This document shows, one piece after another, positions 23,579-34,300 of a stretch of DNA of 64,000 nt. Origin of the DNA: Lentzea sp. NBRC 105346 (lineage in GTDB: Bacteria > Actinomycetota > Actinomycetes > Mycobacteriales > Pseudonocardiaceae). The notes beneath the pieces are model-generated. The model searched no databases. It worked only from the letters and a program-made list of their open reading frames with translations, and was not told the DNA's origin. Each line of letters starts with the position of its first letter. Position 1 is the first letter of the stretch. The position numbers were made by a program, and so were the translations under genes. Location: positions 180,405-244,404 of the forward strand of contig NZ_BSTQ01000018.1 of the NCBI RefSeq assembly GCF_030269605.1, given 5' to 3'.

Positions 23579-24701
23579 TGCGCAGCAGCTTGTCGTCGTT
23601 GCCGTTGGAACTGGTGACGTAGAGCGAGCCGTCGGGAGCGGCGCGGGCGGCGCGGAGCCGCCCGTACTTGTCGTTGAGCTCGTCGGGGATGGTCACCCCG
23701 GTGACCTTGCCCTGTTCGTCGAGGCTGAACACCAGCAGCTTCGAGCCCTTCAACGCGGGCACGGCCAGCATGCCGTCGAAGAACGCCGCGCCGCAGATCG
23801 CCTCGGTCGGGCGGCCCGACGACCAGACGGCGGGCACCGCGTCCGGGAACCGTTTGGTGTCGGTCATCGGCACGCTCTCGTCGTACCCGCCCACCGTGCC
23901 GCCCTGCGACGGGTCCCAGCCGTAGTTGCCGCCGGCTTTGACGAGGTTGACCTCGTCGTCGACGTCCGGGCCGTGCTCGGTCATGAACACTTGGTCGGTG
24001 CCTGGCCGCAGCGCGACGCCCTGGATGTTTCGGTTGCCGTAGGTGTAGATCCGCCGCTCGTTGGCGTTCTGCGAGCTCGCGAACGGGTTGCCGGGCACGC
24101 CCTCGCCGGTGTTCAGGTCGATGCGCAGCAGCTTGCCGCCGAGGTTCGTGCGGTCCTGCGCGATGTTGCCCCTGGCGGTGTCGCCGGTGCCGACCAGCAG
24201 CGTGCCGTCCGGTGCCAGCGTCGGCCGGCAGCCCGAGTGGCGGCCGCTCGGGTTGACCGGCAGGCCGGTGAGCAGGTCCTTCACCTTCGTGGCCTTGGTG
24301 CCGTCGAGTTTGAACGTCACCAGGCGGATGTCGGTTCTCGTGTCGTAGCAGGCGGTGAACTTGCCGGACGTGGCGAAGTCCGGATGCACTACCAGGCCCA
24401 GCAGGCCGCCTTCGCCGCGTACGACGACGTCGCTCAGGTCCGCGTCCACTTTGGTCTTCTGGCCACCTCTGACCAGGGTGAAGCGGGCTACGCGTTCGGG
24501 GATCAGCATCGAGCCGTCCGGGAGGAAGCCCACGTCCCAGCCGTGCTCCAGGCCGCCGGTGACCTCCTCCACCTTGAGGGTGGTCGACTTGGCGGTGGCG
24601 TTCGACGACGACGGTGGGGGTAGTGGCTGCGTCGGGGCCGAGCCGCCCGCGGAGGAGCAGCCGGCCAGCACGAGCAACGACACCGCCACCAGAGTCCGCA
24701 T
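23565..24701 (-). CDS. PQQ-type sugar (glucose/sorbosone) dehydrogenase lipoprotein
   Basis: A 378-residue lipoprotein (lipobox LAGC, Cys15) with a six-blade GSDH beta-propeller. Typical blocks: GWDVGFLPDGSMLIPER, GEGGLLGLVVHPDF, GRHSGCRPTLAPDGTLLVGTGD, and HGPDVDDEVNLVKAGGNYGWD for PQQ/Ca2+ binding. It likely oxidises aldoses at the cell surface using PQQ; no PQQ synthesis genes are in the window. ATG 24701 starts 2 nt after the DUF4291 stop, so they are one operon. Confidence 0.9.
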   Translation of the reverse strand: MRTLVAVSLLVLAGCSSAGGSAPTQPLPPPSSSNATAKSTTLKVEEVTGGLEHGWDVGFLPDGSMLIPERVARFTLVRGGQKTKVDADLSDVVVRGEGGLLGLVVHPDFATSGKFTACYDTRTDIRLVTFKLDGTKATKVKDLLTGLPVNPSGRHSGCRPTLAPDGTLLVGTGDTARGNIAQDRTNLGGKLLRIDLNTGEGVPGNPFASSQNANERRIYTYGNRNIQGVALRPGTDQVFMTEHGPDVDDEVNLVKAGGNYGWDPSQGGTVGGYDESVPMTDTKRFPDAVPAVWSSGRPTEAICGAAFFDGMLAVPALKGSKLLVFSLDEQGKVTGVTIPDELNDKYGRLRAARAAPDGSLYVTSSNGNDDKLLRITRG

Positions 24702-24703
24702 GT

Positions 24704-25249
24704 CTAGAAGTACGCGCTCGGCGCCGTATTGGTTCCGTAAGGCCGCTCGGCCGGGAGGTGCTTGGCCGCCGCTTCGAGGTCGCCGGCGCGCACCAGTCCG
24801 TGGATCTCGTGCGCGAGGCCGGTCACGTCGGTGATGCTCACGGTCCAGTCGTGCACGTAGCGCCGCACGGCGTCGCCACGCAGCCCGATCTGGATCGCGC
24901 GGTGCTGCTGAGGGCGCAGGTGCAGGTCGCGTTCGGGGTCCCACTGCACGCGCACGTCCGGGTTGCCACCGACCACGCGTGACGACACGGCGTTGGCGAC
25001 GGCCCAGTCGAACCCGGACCGCAGGATCCGGATCGCGAGCACCCGTTCCTGGCCCTCCTTCAGGCCCCAGCCGCAGCGGTACATCATCCAGAGGAACGAC
25101 GGCTTGATCCACGTCATCCGCTCGAGCTTGAACGGCGCCACGAACCGTTGCGCGTCCAGCGCCGGCTCCGCGATGTGCGGCGAGTACGCCTGGTAGACCA
25201 CCACTGACCGATCGTCGTAGTCGGCCCTGATCTCTCTCGTGTTCACCAC
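24704..25249 (-). CDS. DUF4291 family protein
   Basis: A 181-residue protein starting TREIRADYDDRSVVVYQAYSPHIAEPAL, the hallmark of DUF4291, with the conserved MTWIKPSFLWMMYRCGW and ALxIRxxxF-type blocks after it. The function of the family is unknown. GTG codons at 25249 and 25246 are both possible starts. It is the first gene of a pair with the sugar dehydrogenase and is divergent from mfd. Confidence 0.85.
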   Translation of the reverse strand: MVNTREIRADYDDRSVVVYQAYSPHIAEPALDAQRFVAPFKLERMTWIKPSFLWMMYRCGWGLKEGQERVLAIRILRSGFDWAVANAVSSRVVGGNPDVRVQWDPERDLHLRPQQHRAIQIGLRGDAVRRYVHDWTVSITDVTGLAHEIHGLVRAGDLEAAAKHLPAERPYGTNTAPSAYF

Positions 25250-25348
25250 TCAAGCCTCGGCCGCCGGTCAACCGAGATACGCTGGGTCCCGAGACCCCTC
25301 GTCCCAGGCAGGGGTCTGTCTGCGTTTCCGCACACCACGGGGATCTTG

Positions 25349-28300
25349 ATGCCGCTGCTCGGCCTACTCACCGGTGTTCTGTCCGACAAAGCACTCCGCG
25401 CCCTGATCGACCAGGCCGGCGTGCCCACCCTCGAACTGGAAGGCCCGCTCGCCGCGCGGCCGCTGGTCACGGCCGCGCTGAGCACGGTCAAGCCGGTGCT
25501 CGCGGTCACCGCGACCGGTCGCGAGGCCGAAGAGCTGACGAGTGTCGTCAAGGACCTGATCGGGCCGGACCAGGTGGCGCTGTTCCCGTCGTGGGAGACG
25601 CTGCCGCACGAGCGGCTGTCGCCGCGCGCGGACACGGTCGGTGCGCGGCTGCAGATCCTGCGCCGCCTGCGGCACCCCGAAGGCAAGCCGCTGCGAGTCG
25701 TGGTGACGACCGTGCGCAGCCTCATCCAGCCGATGGCGCCGGGCCTGGGCGACCTCAAGCCGGTGCACCTGAGGACCGGCGAGGAGCAGGACTTCGAGGA
25801 GCTGATCCAGAACCTCACCGAGAACGCCTACACGCGCGTCGACATGGTCGAGAAGCGCGGTGAGTTCGCGGTGCGCGGCGGCATCCTCGACATCTTCCCG
25901 CCGACCGCCGAGCACCCGCTGCGCGTCGAGTTCTGGGGCGACGAGGTCAGCGAGATCCGCGCGTTCTCGGTGGCGGACCAGCGCAGTCTCGAACCGGTGT
26001 CCGAGTTCGTCGCGCCGCCGTGCCGAGAGCTGCTGCTCACCCAGCAGGTGAAGGACCGGGCGGCGCAGCTCGTCGAGGAGCACGCGAACGACGCGCACCT
26101 CGTCGAGATGCTCGACAAGATCTCCAACGGCATCCCGTCGGAGGGCATGGAGGCGCTGATCCCCGCGTTGTGCCCCGGTGAGCTGCAGCTGCTCACGGAC
26201 GTCGTGCCGCAGGGGACGCACGTGCTGCTCGCCGACCCGGAGAAGATCCGCGCGCGGGCGCACGACCTGGTGCGCACCGGGCAGGAGTTCCTCGAGGCGT
26301 CCTGGATGGCCGCCGCGGGCGGGGGCAAGGCGCCGATCGACCTCGGTGCGTCGGCGTACCGCAGCCTCGCCGAGGTCGCGGACAACGCGCGCGACAAGGA
26401 CCGTCCGTGGTGGACGCTCAGCCAGCTCACCACCGAGGACGCGGACGTCGTCCGGCTGGACTACAAGCCCGTCGAGGCCTACCAGGGCGACATCGACCGG
26501 GCGTTCGCCGACCTGCGCGCACACACCGCGACGGGTGGCGCGGCGGTGCTCGTCGTGCCCGGCGCCGGTACCGCGCAACGCGCCGCGGAGCAGCTGGCCG
26601 AGGCCGACGTGCCCGCGACGCTCGTGGAGAACCTGCAGGACCCGCCGAAGCAGGGCGTGGTCACGGTCGTGCGCGGTGCGCTCGAGGACGGGTTCGTCAT
26701 CGCCGACCTCGGGCTCGTGGTGCTCACCGAGACCGACCTCACCGGCGGCCGCGGCGGGACGTCCACAAAGGACATGCGGCGGATGCCGTCGAAGCGGCGC
26801 AACGCCGTGGACCCGCTGGCGCTCAAGGCCGGCGACTTCGTGGTGCACGAGCAGCACGGCATCGGCAAGTACGTCGAGATGGTGCAACGCACGGTCGCCG
26901 GTGCGACGCGCGAGTACCTCGTGCTCGAATACGCGTCGTCCAAGCGTGGTCAGCCCGGTGACCGGTTGTTCGTGCCGACGGACCAGCTCGACGAGATCAG
27001 CAGGTACGTCGGCGGCGAGCTGCCGACGTTGAACAAGCTCGGCGGCAGCGACTGGAAGAACACGAAGTCCAAGGCGCGCAAGGCGGTCAAGCAGATCGCG
27101 GCCGAGCTGGTGCAGCTGTACGCGGCCCGTCAGTCGGCGCCGGGCCACGCGTTCGCCCCCGACAGCCCGTGGCAGCGGGAGCTGGAGGACGCGTTCCCGT
27201 TCACCGAGACGCAGGACCAGATGGCCGCCATCGACGAGGTCAAGGCGGACATGGAGCGGTCCGTGCCGATGGACCGCGTCATCTGCGGTGACGTCGGCTA
27301 CGGCAAGACGGAGATCGCGGTCCGCGCGGCGTTCAAGGCGGTGCAGGACGGCAAGCAGGTCGCGGTGCTCGTGCCGACGACCCTGCTGGCGCAGCAGCAC
27401 CTGAACACGTTCACCGAGCGCATGCGCGCGTTCCCGGTGAACGTCAAGGGACTCAGCCGGTTCACCGATCCCGCCGAGTCGGAGCAGGTGATCGCCGGCC
27501 TCGCGGACGGCGAGGTGGACGTCGTCATCGGCACGCACCGCCTGTTGCAGAAAACCGTGCGGTACAAGGACCTGGGCCTCGTGATCGTCGACGAGGAGCA
27601 GCGGTTCGGCGTCGAGCACAAGGAACACATCAAGGCGCTGCGCACGCACGTGGACGTGCTGACCATGTCCGCCACGCCGATCCCGCGCACGCTGGAGATG
27701 TCGCTGGCGGGCATCCGCGAGATGTCCACGATCCTCACCCCGCCCGAGGAGCGGCACCCGATCCTCACCTACGTCGGCGCGTACGACGACAAGCAGGTGG
27801 GCGCGGCGATCCGGCGCGAGCTGATGCGCGACGGCCAGGTCTTCTACGTGCACAACCGGGTCTCGTCGATCGAGCGGGCGGCGAAGCGGATCCGCGAGCT
27901 CGTGCCGGAGGCCAGGGTCGTCACCGGGCACGGCCAGATGAACGAGGACAAGCTCGAGCACCTCATCCAGGGGTTCTGGGAACGCGAGTACGACGTGCTC
28001 GTCTGCACCACGATCGTCGAGACCGGCCTGGACATCTCCAACGCCAACACGCTGATCGTCGAACGCGGCGACCTGCTCGGCCTCGCGCAGCTGCACCAGC
28101 TGCGCGGTCGCGTCGGCCGCGGCCGCGAACGCGGGTATGCGTACTTCCTGTACCCGCCGGAGGCGCCGCTCACCGAGACGGCGCACGACCGGCTCGCCAC
28201 GATCGCGCAGAACACCGAGCTGGGCGCGGGCATGGCGGTCGCGATGAAGGACCTGGAGATCCGCGGCGCGGGCAACATCCTGGGCGCGGAGCAGTCCGGC

Positions 28301-28885
28301 CACATCGCGGGCGTCGGGTTCGACCTCTACGTGCGGCTGGTCGGCGAGGCCGTCGAGGCGTTCCGCAAGCACGCCGGCGCGGAGAGCGCCGAGGAAGAGG
28401 AGATGGCCGAGGTCCGGGTGGACCTGCCGGTCGACGCGCACATCCCGCACGAGTACGTGCCGGGCGAGCGGCTGCGGCTGGAGGCGTACCGCAAGATCGC
28501 CGCCGCGCCGGACGCCGCCGCGCTGCAGGCCGTGTGGGACGAGCTCAAGGACCGCTACGGCACGCCGCCCGAGCCGGTCGAACGGCTGCTCGGTGTGGCG
28601 CGGTTCCGCCAGGCATGCCGTGCGCACGGGGTCACCGAGGTGATCACGATGGGGCAGAACATCCGGTTCGCGAAGATCGAGCTGCGGGACTCGCAGCTGG
28701 TGCGGATGCGCCGGCTGTTCCCGAAGGCCGTCTACAAGGCCGCGATGGGCACGATCACCGTGCCTAGGCCGACGGAGGGAGCGGCGGGCGGCCGAATGGG
28801 CGCACCCCAGTTGCGTGATCAGGAACTCCTGGATTGGTGTCAGAAGTTCTTGGAGGCCGTCGTGAGCCCGGTCACGGTGGCGTGA
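25349..28885 (+). CDS. mfd: Transcription-repair coupling factor
   Basis: Mfd, 1178 residues. It removes RNA polymerase stalled at DNA damage and recruits UvrA. The UvrB-like N-terminal part spans about 1-340. The RNA polymerase interaction (CarD-like) domain is about 490-560 (VVHEQHGIGKYVEM). The RecG-like translocase has Walker A GDVGYGKTE near residue 646 and Walker B IVDEEQRFG near 747, followed by the TRCF C-terminal domain. ATG 25349 is preceded by TTG 25346 and GGGG. It sits between TetR and mazG as in M. tuberculosis. Confidence 0.96.
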   Translation: MPLLGLLTGVLSDKALRALIDQAGVPTLELEGPLAARPLVTAALSTVKPVLAVTATGREAEELTSVVKDLIGPDQVALFPSWETLPHERLSPRADTVGARLQILRRLRHPEGKPLRVVVTTVRSLIQPMAPGLGDLKPVHLRTGEEQDFEELIQNLTENAYTRVDMVEKRGEFAVRGGILDIFPPTAEHPLRVEFWGDEVSEIRAFSVADQRSLEPVSEFVAPPCRELLLTQQVKDRAAQLVEEHANDAHLVEMLDKISNGIPSEGMEALIPALCPGELQLLTDVVPQGTHVLLADPEKIRARAHDLVRTGQEFLEASWMAAAGGGKAPIDLGASAYRSLAEVADNARDKDRPWWTLSQLTTEDADVVRLDYKPVEAYQGDIDRAFADLRAHTATGGAAVLVVPGAGTAQRAAEQLAEADVPATLVENLQDPPKQGVVTVVRGALEDGFVIADLGLVVLTETDLTGGRGGTSTKDMRRMPSKRRNAVDPLALKAGDFVVHEQHGIGKYVEMVQRTVAGATREYLVLEYASSKRGQPGDRLFVPTDQLDEISRYVGGELPTLNKLGGSDWKNTKSKARKAVKQIAAELVQLYAARQSAPGHAFAPDSPWQRELEDAFPFTETQDQMAAIDEVKADMERSVPMDRVICGDVGYGKTEIAVRAAFKAVQDGKQVAVLVPTTLLAQQHLNTFTERMRAFPVNVKGLSRFTDPAESEQVIAGLADGEVDVVIGTHRLLQKTVRYKDLGLVIVDEEQRFGVEHKEHIKALRTHVDVLTMSATPIPRTLEMSLAGIREMSTILTPPEERHPILTYVGAYDDKQVGAAIRRELMRDGQVFYVHNRVSSIERAAKRIRELVPEARVVTGHGQMNEDKLEHLIQGFWEREYDVLVCTTIVETGLDISNANTLIVERGDLLGLAQLHQLRGRVGRGRERGYAYFLYPPEAPLTETAHDRLATIAQNTELGAGMAVAMKDLEIRGAGNILGAEQSGHIAGVGFDLYVRLVGEAVEAFRKHAGAESAEEEEMAEVRVDLPVDAHIPHEYVPGERLRLEAYRKIAAAPDAAALQAVWDELKDRYGTPPEPVERLLGVARFRQACRAHGVTEVITMGQNIRFAKIELRDSQLVRMRRLFPKAVYKAAMGTITVPRPTEGAAGGRMGAPQLRDQELLDWCQKFLEAVVSPVTVA

Positions 28886-28899
28886 GAGGGTTAGCGACC

Positions 28900-29838
28900 G
28901 TGAGCACTGTTCTGAAGCGTTTCTCGCTGCTCGGTGCTGCTGTGGGCCTGCTTGTCGCGGGCTGCGGCACGGGTCCCGCGCAGGCCGGTTCCGCCGTGAT
29001 CATCGGCGACACGTCGATCCCGCTGGAGGTCGTCCAGCAACGGCTGGACACCGTCCTGAAGACCGAGCCCGAGGCGCGCAAGCTCCAGGAGCAGGGCAAG
29101 CTCGCGCAGGTCGCGAGCGCCATCGTGACGGACGTCGTCCGGCACGAGCTGCTCAAGCGCGCCGCCCAGCAGGAGGGCATCACGGTCGACGAGACCGAGG
29201 TGACCAAGACGCTGGAGAACGCGGGCGGCGCCGAGGAGGCCTCCAAGAACAACATCCACGACCCGGCGACGATCCGCGACCTGGTCCGGGACACGCTGAT
29301 CCAGACCGAGCTGGGCCGCCGCTACATCGACCGGCTCGAGGTCACGATCGACTTCTTCTACACCAAGGACGGTCGCGACGCGATCGCCAAGGCGAAGGAG
29401 GTCGCGTCGAACCCGGACAAGATGAAGGAGTTCGTGCGCGACGCCCCGACGAGCGCCGAGGGCGCCCGGCTGGCCGAGCTGGGCAAGGTCGTGCGCACGT
29501 CCGAGACCCCGTCGCAGGGCCCGACGCTGCTGTTCGGCACGAAGCCGGGCACGGTCGTCGCGTTCCTGCCGGACCCGGCGAACGCCGAGTGGATGGTCGC
29601 CTACATCCAGGACCGCAAGACCAACGCCAAGGCCGGCAGCGGCGCCTCGGCCGAGGAGCTGAACCCGCGCGTGCTCGGCGACACCGGCCTGCGGATCACC
29701 CAGTTGATCGCGGACGAGGTGAAGGTCGAGGTCAACCCGCGGTTCGGCCAGTGGGACCCGGCCGTGATGGCCGTCGCGCCGAACGGCGAGGAGAAGTCCG
29801 GCTTCGTCGCGGTGGCCAGGAAGTCCACCAAACCGTGA
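28900..29838 (+). CDS. SurA N-terminal-like lipoprotein
   Basis: A 312-residue exported lipoprotein (lipobox VAGC) with a helical SurA/trigger-factor-like chaperone region (about 35-190). A PPIase domain is not evident. GTG 28900 follows GAGAGGG at a good distance; GTG 28882, overlapping the mfd stop, is the alternative. The stop overlaps the mazG start. A role in folding or escorting exported proteins is inferred from the family. Confidence 0.8.
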   Translation: MSTVLKRFSLLGAAVGLLVAGCGTGPAQAGSAVIIGDTSIPLEVVQQRLDTVLKTEPEARKLQEQGKLAQVASAIVTDVVRHELLKRAAQQEGITVDETEVTKTLENAGGAEEASKNNIHDPATIRDLVRDTLIQTELGRRYIDRLEVTIDFFYTKDGRDAIAKAKEVASNPDKMKEFVRDAPTSAEGARLAELGKVVRTSETPSQGPTLLFGTKPGTVVAFLPDPANAEWMVAYIQDRKTNAKAGSGASAEELNPRVLGDTGLRITQLIADEVKVEVNPRFGQWDPAVMAVAPNGEEKSGFVAVARKSTKP

Positions 29839-30764
29839 TCACCGTCGTCGTCCTGAGCGAACGGCTCGACGCCGTTCTCCCTGCGGCGGCGCTGCCCGCG
29901 TTGCGCTCGGCCTCGGCGGTCTACGCCGGGGCCGGCGTGCCGCTGGACTACTGGGCACCCCTCGGGGTGGACGGCCCGGCGCCCGCTTCGCTGCCCGACG
30001 GTTCCGTGGTGCTCACGACGGAGCCCGATGCGTATCCGGGTGCTGTCGTGATCTTCACGCCCGAGCCCGCCGGTTCGCGGTTGCTCGACGCGGCCGCGGT
30101 GATGGACCGGCTGCGGTCGCCCGGCGGCTGCCCGTGGGACGCCGAGCAGGACCACTCGTCGCTGCGCCAGTACCTGATCGAGGAGACGTACGAGCTCCTG
30201 GAAGCCATCGAGGACGGCGACCGTGGCGCGATGCGCGAGGAGCTCGGTGACGTGCTCCTGCAGGTGCTCTTCCACTCGCGGATCGCCGTGGAGCACCCTT
30301 CGGACGCTTTCTCCATCGACGACGTGTCCGCGGACCTGGTGGCGAAGCTCGTCGGACGGCACCCGCACGTCTTCGAGGGCCACGACCCGGCCGTGCACGA
30401 CGCGACCTCGCAGCAGCACCGCTGGGAGGAGCTGAAGCAGGTCGAGAAGAAGCGTGAGTCCAGTGTGGACGGTGTGGCGCTCGGTCAGCCCGCGGTCGCG
30501 CTGGCGGCCAAGCTGGTGCAACGGGTTCGTCGAGCTGGTTTCCCGGTGGATCTGTTGCCCGAGGGTGACGACACCGGGGTGACGCTGTTCGCCGTTGCCG
30601 CCTTGGCGAAGCTCGCGGGTGAGGATCCCGAGACCGAGCTGCGGGCGATCTGCCGGAGGTTCGTGGCCAACGTGCGCGACGCCGAGTCCAAGGCCCGCGC
30701 CGAAGGGATCGAGTCCCTTTCAGCCGAGGACTGGCGCCGCTTCTGGACTGCTACGGAGCGGTGA
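29835..30764 (+). CDS. mazG: Nucleoside triphosphate pyrophosphohydrolase MazG
   Basis: A 309-residue MazG. It hydrolyses canonical and damaged NTPs to NMPs. The MazG helical core shows RSPGGCPWDAEQDHSSLRQ, the metal-binding EETYELLEAIE and REELGDVLLQVLFH. An N-terminal ~90-residue extension is present, as in actinobacterial MazG. GTG 29835 overlaps the previous stop (GTGA). It follows mfd as in Rv1020-Rv1021. It overlaps the convergent secreted-protein gene by 14 nt. Confidence 0.95.
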   Translation: MITVVVLSERLDAVLPAAALPALRSASAVYAGAGVPLDYWAPLGVDGPAPASLPDGSVVLTTEPDAYPGAVVIFTPEPAGSRLLDAAAVMDRLRSPGGCPWDAEQDHSSLRQYLIEETYELLEAIEDGDRGAMREELGDVLLQVLFHSRIAVEHPSDAFSIDDVSADLVAKLVGRHPHVFEGHDPAVHDATSQQHRWEELKQVEKKRESSVDGVALGQPAVALAAKLVQRVRRAGFPVDLLPEGDDTGVTLFAVAALAKLAGEDPETELRAICRRFVANVRDAESKARAEGIESLSAEDWRRFWTATER

Positions 30765-31251
30765 ACGTCACGGTGGACCGCCGCGCGGTCTGCGTGGTTC
30801 CGTCGCAGGGGGACGATGCGACGGCGTCGGTCACCTGGATGTAGCTGTAGCCCTTGTAGCGCCCGCCGATGACGGACCCGGTGCGTGAGCTCATGCGTTC
30901 ACCGGAGTAGCCGACGGTCTTCACGACGGTGCTGTTGGGCGCGTGCTCGTTGTCCCACTTGTAGCGGTAGGACTCCGGGGTGGGGGAGTCGGCGGGAATC
31001 GGGCAGGAGAACGTCCCGCGGACCGCGCTCGTGCGCGAGCCCGTGAACGGCATGCCGGACGTCGGCACGCAGAGCAGTTCCTCGGTGGTGGTGCGGTTCG
31101 TCGCCCGGAAGGTGTTGCCGAGCGGCGGGTCGTACGTCGTCGTGACCACGCCCGAGCACACGATGATCGGGGCTTCGGCGGCTTGTGCCGGGAGCGCGGG
31201 CAACAGCAGAGCGCCTGCGACAGCGGCGATGACGGAGAATCTTCGTCTCAT
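30751..31251 (-). CDS. Secreted protein of unknown function
   Basis: A 166-residue protein with a cleavable signal peptide (about 1-25, after AQA). The mature part is about 140 residues, beta-rich by composition, with four cysteines (VCSGV, LLCVP, SCPIP, SPCDG) that could form two disulfides. ATG 31251 is preferred because GGGAG is 5 nt upstream; ATG 31263 overlaps that site. No family is recognised. Confidence 0.8.
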   Translation of the reverse strand: MRRRFSVIAAVAGALLLPALPAQAAEAPIIVCSGVVTTTYDPPLGNTFRATNRTTTEELLCVPTSGMPFTGSRTSAVRGTFSCPIPADSPTPESYRYKWDNEHAPNSTVVKTVGYSGERMSSRTGSVIGGRYKGYSYIQVTDAVASSPCDGTTQTARRSTVTFTAP

Positions 31252-31290
31252 CTTTGCTCCCATTCCTGGGTGAGTGGAAACTCCACCAAC

Positions 31291-31306
31291 GTGATCGAGC
31301 GATCAC
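31291..31306. promoter_or_regulatory. GTGATCG/CGATCAC inverted site in a cluster
   Basis: GTGATCG (31291-31297) and CGATCAC (31300-31306) are inverted 7-mers 2 nt apart. Related GATCG/GATCAC elements recur near 31338 and 31372, over the tricorn promoter. They could be operator half-sites for either divergent gene. Confidence 0.35.
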
Positions 31307-31365
31307 AGTGAGTGTTAACGAGACAAAGACAACGCCACTCGATCGTGTGCCTCACCAACAACAGC

Positions 31366-31371
31366 TAACGT
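31366..31371 (+). promoter_or_regulatory. -10 box (TAACGT) for leaderless tricorn gene
   Basis: TAACGT ends 7 nt before GTG 31379 and no ribosome binding site is present, so a leaderless mRNA is likely. The -35 region is poor. Confidence 0.4.
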
Positions 31372-31378
31372 CGATCAC

Positions 31379-34300
31379 GTGACGTACCTACGGTTCCCGC
31401 ATCTGCACGGCGATCTCGTTACGTTCGTCGCCGAGGACGACGTGTGGCTAGCCCCGCTCGACGGAGGCCGCGCGTGGCGGGTGAGCGCGGACCAGGTGCC
31501 CGTGCGCAACCCGCGGATCTCGCCGGACGGCGCGACGCTGGCGTGGACGAGCAGCGTCGACGGCGCGTACGAGGTGCGCGTGGCACCGGTCGAGGGCGGG
31601 CCCGCGACGCGGCTGACGTACTGGGGCAGCCACACCACCGGCGTGCGTGGGTGGACGCCCGACGGCCGGGTGCTCGTGACGAGCGCCGCCGGGCAGGCGA
31701 ACACGAACCGCAGGCTGGCGCGCGCCGTCCCGATCGACGGCGGGCCGTCCGAGGTGCTGCCGTACGGCTGGGTGGGCGACGCCGGGTACGGGCCGGACGG
31801 GCAGGTGGTCGTCACCAGCGTCTACGGCAACGACCCCGCGTGGTGGAAGCGGTACCGCGGTGGCTCGGCGGGCAAGTTGTGGGTCGACGCCACCGGCGAC
31901 GGCCAGTTCGAACGAATCCTCAAGGACCTCACGTCGTCGCTGACGAGCCCGATGTGGGTCGACGGGCGTATCGCGTTCCTGTCCGATCACGAGGGCGTCG
32001 GCTGCGTGTACTCCGTCAACCCCGACGGATCCGGTCTGCAGCGGCTGACCGAGCCCGGCGAGTTCTACGCCCGCGCGGCCAGCACGGACGGGCAGCGGAT
32101 CGTCTACCAGCAGGGAGGCGAGCTCTGGCTGCTCGACGGCGAGACGCGCAGGCTCGACATCCGGCTCGGCGGGCCGCGCACCGGCCGGCAGCCCAAGCGG
32201 CTCAAGGCGGACGGCAACGTCGACTCGATCTGCCCGGACCACACCGGCCGCGCCAGCGCCGTCGAGGTGCAGGGGACCGTGCACTGGGTGACGCACAAGG
32301 ATGGGCCCGTCCGCGCGCTGACCGAACGCTCGGACGTGCGGGCCCGGCTGCCGCGCGTGGTGGGGGAGACCGACCACGTCGTGTGGGTGACCGACGTGGA
32401 GGGCGAGGAGGGGCTGGAGATCTCGCCCGTCGGCGGCGTCGAGCCCGGCAACACGCCGCGGCGCATCGCGGTCGGGCAGCTGGGGCGCGTGATCACGCAC
32501 GTCGTGTCGCCGGACGGCAGCCGCGTCGCGGTCGCCACGCACGACGGCCGGCTGCTGATCGTCATGGTGTCGTCCGGCGAGGTGCGCGAGGTCGTGTCCA
32601 GCGCCAACGGCAACGTCAGCAACCTCGCGTTCTCGCCGGACTCGAGCTGGCTCGCGTGGTCGCATCCGGGACCGAACCCGTTGCGGCACATCCGGATGGT
32701 CAACACGACCGACTTGTCCATTGTGGACGTGACGCCGCTGCGGTTCACGGACTTCTCGCCGTCGTTCACCGAGGACGGCAAGTTCCTGGCGTTCCTGAGC
32801 GTGCGCAGCTTCGACCCGGTGTACGACGCGCACGTGTTCGACCTGTCGTTCCCGACCGGCTGCCGCCCGCACCTGGTGCCGCTCGCCGCGACCACGCCGT
32901 CGCCGTTCGACCCGTTGCACAAGGGGCGCGCGATCGGCGGTGACGACGACAAGGACAAGAAGGACGACGAGGACGGCAAGCCTGCCACCAAGGTCGACCT
33001 CGACGGCCTCGCCGACCGCGTGGTGCCGATCCCGGTGCCCGCCGCGCACTACGCGTCGTTGCGGGCGGCCAAGGGCGGCCTGCTGTGGCTGCGCCGGCCG
33101 TTGGTCGGAGTGCTCGGAGACAACCTCGCGTCGCCGCAGTCGCGGCCGCCGCGCACGGTGCTGGAGCGGTTCGACCTGACCAAGCTGAAGGCCGAGGTGC
33201 TCGCGGACGGCGCCGACGGGTTCGCGGTCAGCGGCGACGGGCAGCGCATGATCGTCGACGACCGCGACGACCTGCGGGTGGTGCCGACGGACAGCAAGGT
33301 CGACGACGACTCCAGCGACTGCGTCGAGATCGACCTCTCCCGCATCCGCGTCGTCATCGACCCCGGTCAGCAGTGGCGGCAGGCGTACGCCGAGGCCGGC
33401 CGGCTGATGCGCGACCACTTCTGGCGCACGGACATGGGCGGCGTCGACTGGGTGGGCGTGCTCGACCGGTACCGGCCGCTGGTCGACCGGCTCGGCAGCC
33501 ACGACGACCTCGTCGACCTGCTGTGGGAGGTCCAGGGCGAGCTCGGCACGTCCCACGCGTACGTTTACGGCCGCGGCGGCCGGTCCGACTCGGCGAAACG
33601 GCAGGGCCTGCTCGGCGCGGACATCACCCGTGACGACGACGGCGTGTGGCGCGTCAAGCGCGTCATCCCAGGCGAGACCTCGGACCCGGCGGCCCGTTCG
33701 CCGCTGGCCGCGCCCGGTGTGGCGGTGCGCGCGGGTGACGCGCTGGTGGCCGTCGACGGGCGTCCGGTCGAGACCCTGGCCGGGCCGGGACCGTTGCTCG
33801 TCGGCACCGCGGGCAAGCCGGTCGAGCTGACCGTGCGGCCCGGCGGGGGTGGCGAACCGCGGCGCGTCGTCGTCGTGCCGCTGGACGACGAGGGGCCGTT
33901 GCGTTACCACGCGTGGGTCGCCGACCGGCGGGCCCGCGTGCGCGAGCTGTCCGGTGGCCGGGTCGGCTACCTGCACGTTCCGGACATGATGGGCGCCGGC
34001 TGGGCGCAGCTGCACCGCGACCTGCGGGTGGAGGTCCAGCAGGAGGGGCTCGTGCTGGACGTGCGCGAGAACGCCGGCGGGCACACGTCCGAGCTGGTCA
34101 TCGAGAAGCTCGGCCGGCGCGTGCTCGGCTGGTCGGTCGCGCGCGGGTTCACCGCGCCGGACAGCTACCCGTCGGACGCGCCGCGCGGCCCGGTCGTGGC
34201 GATCGCGGACGAGTTCGCCGGATCCGACGGCGACATCGTCAACGTGGCCATCAAGGAGCTCGGCCTCGGACCGGTCGTCGGCACGCGGACGTGGGGCGGC

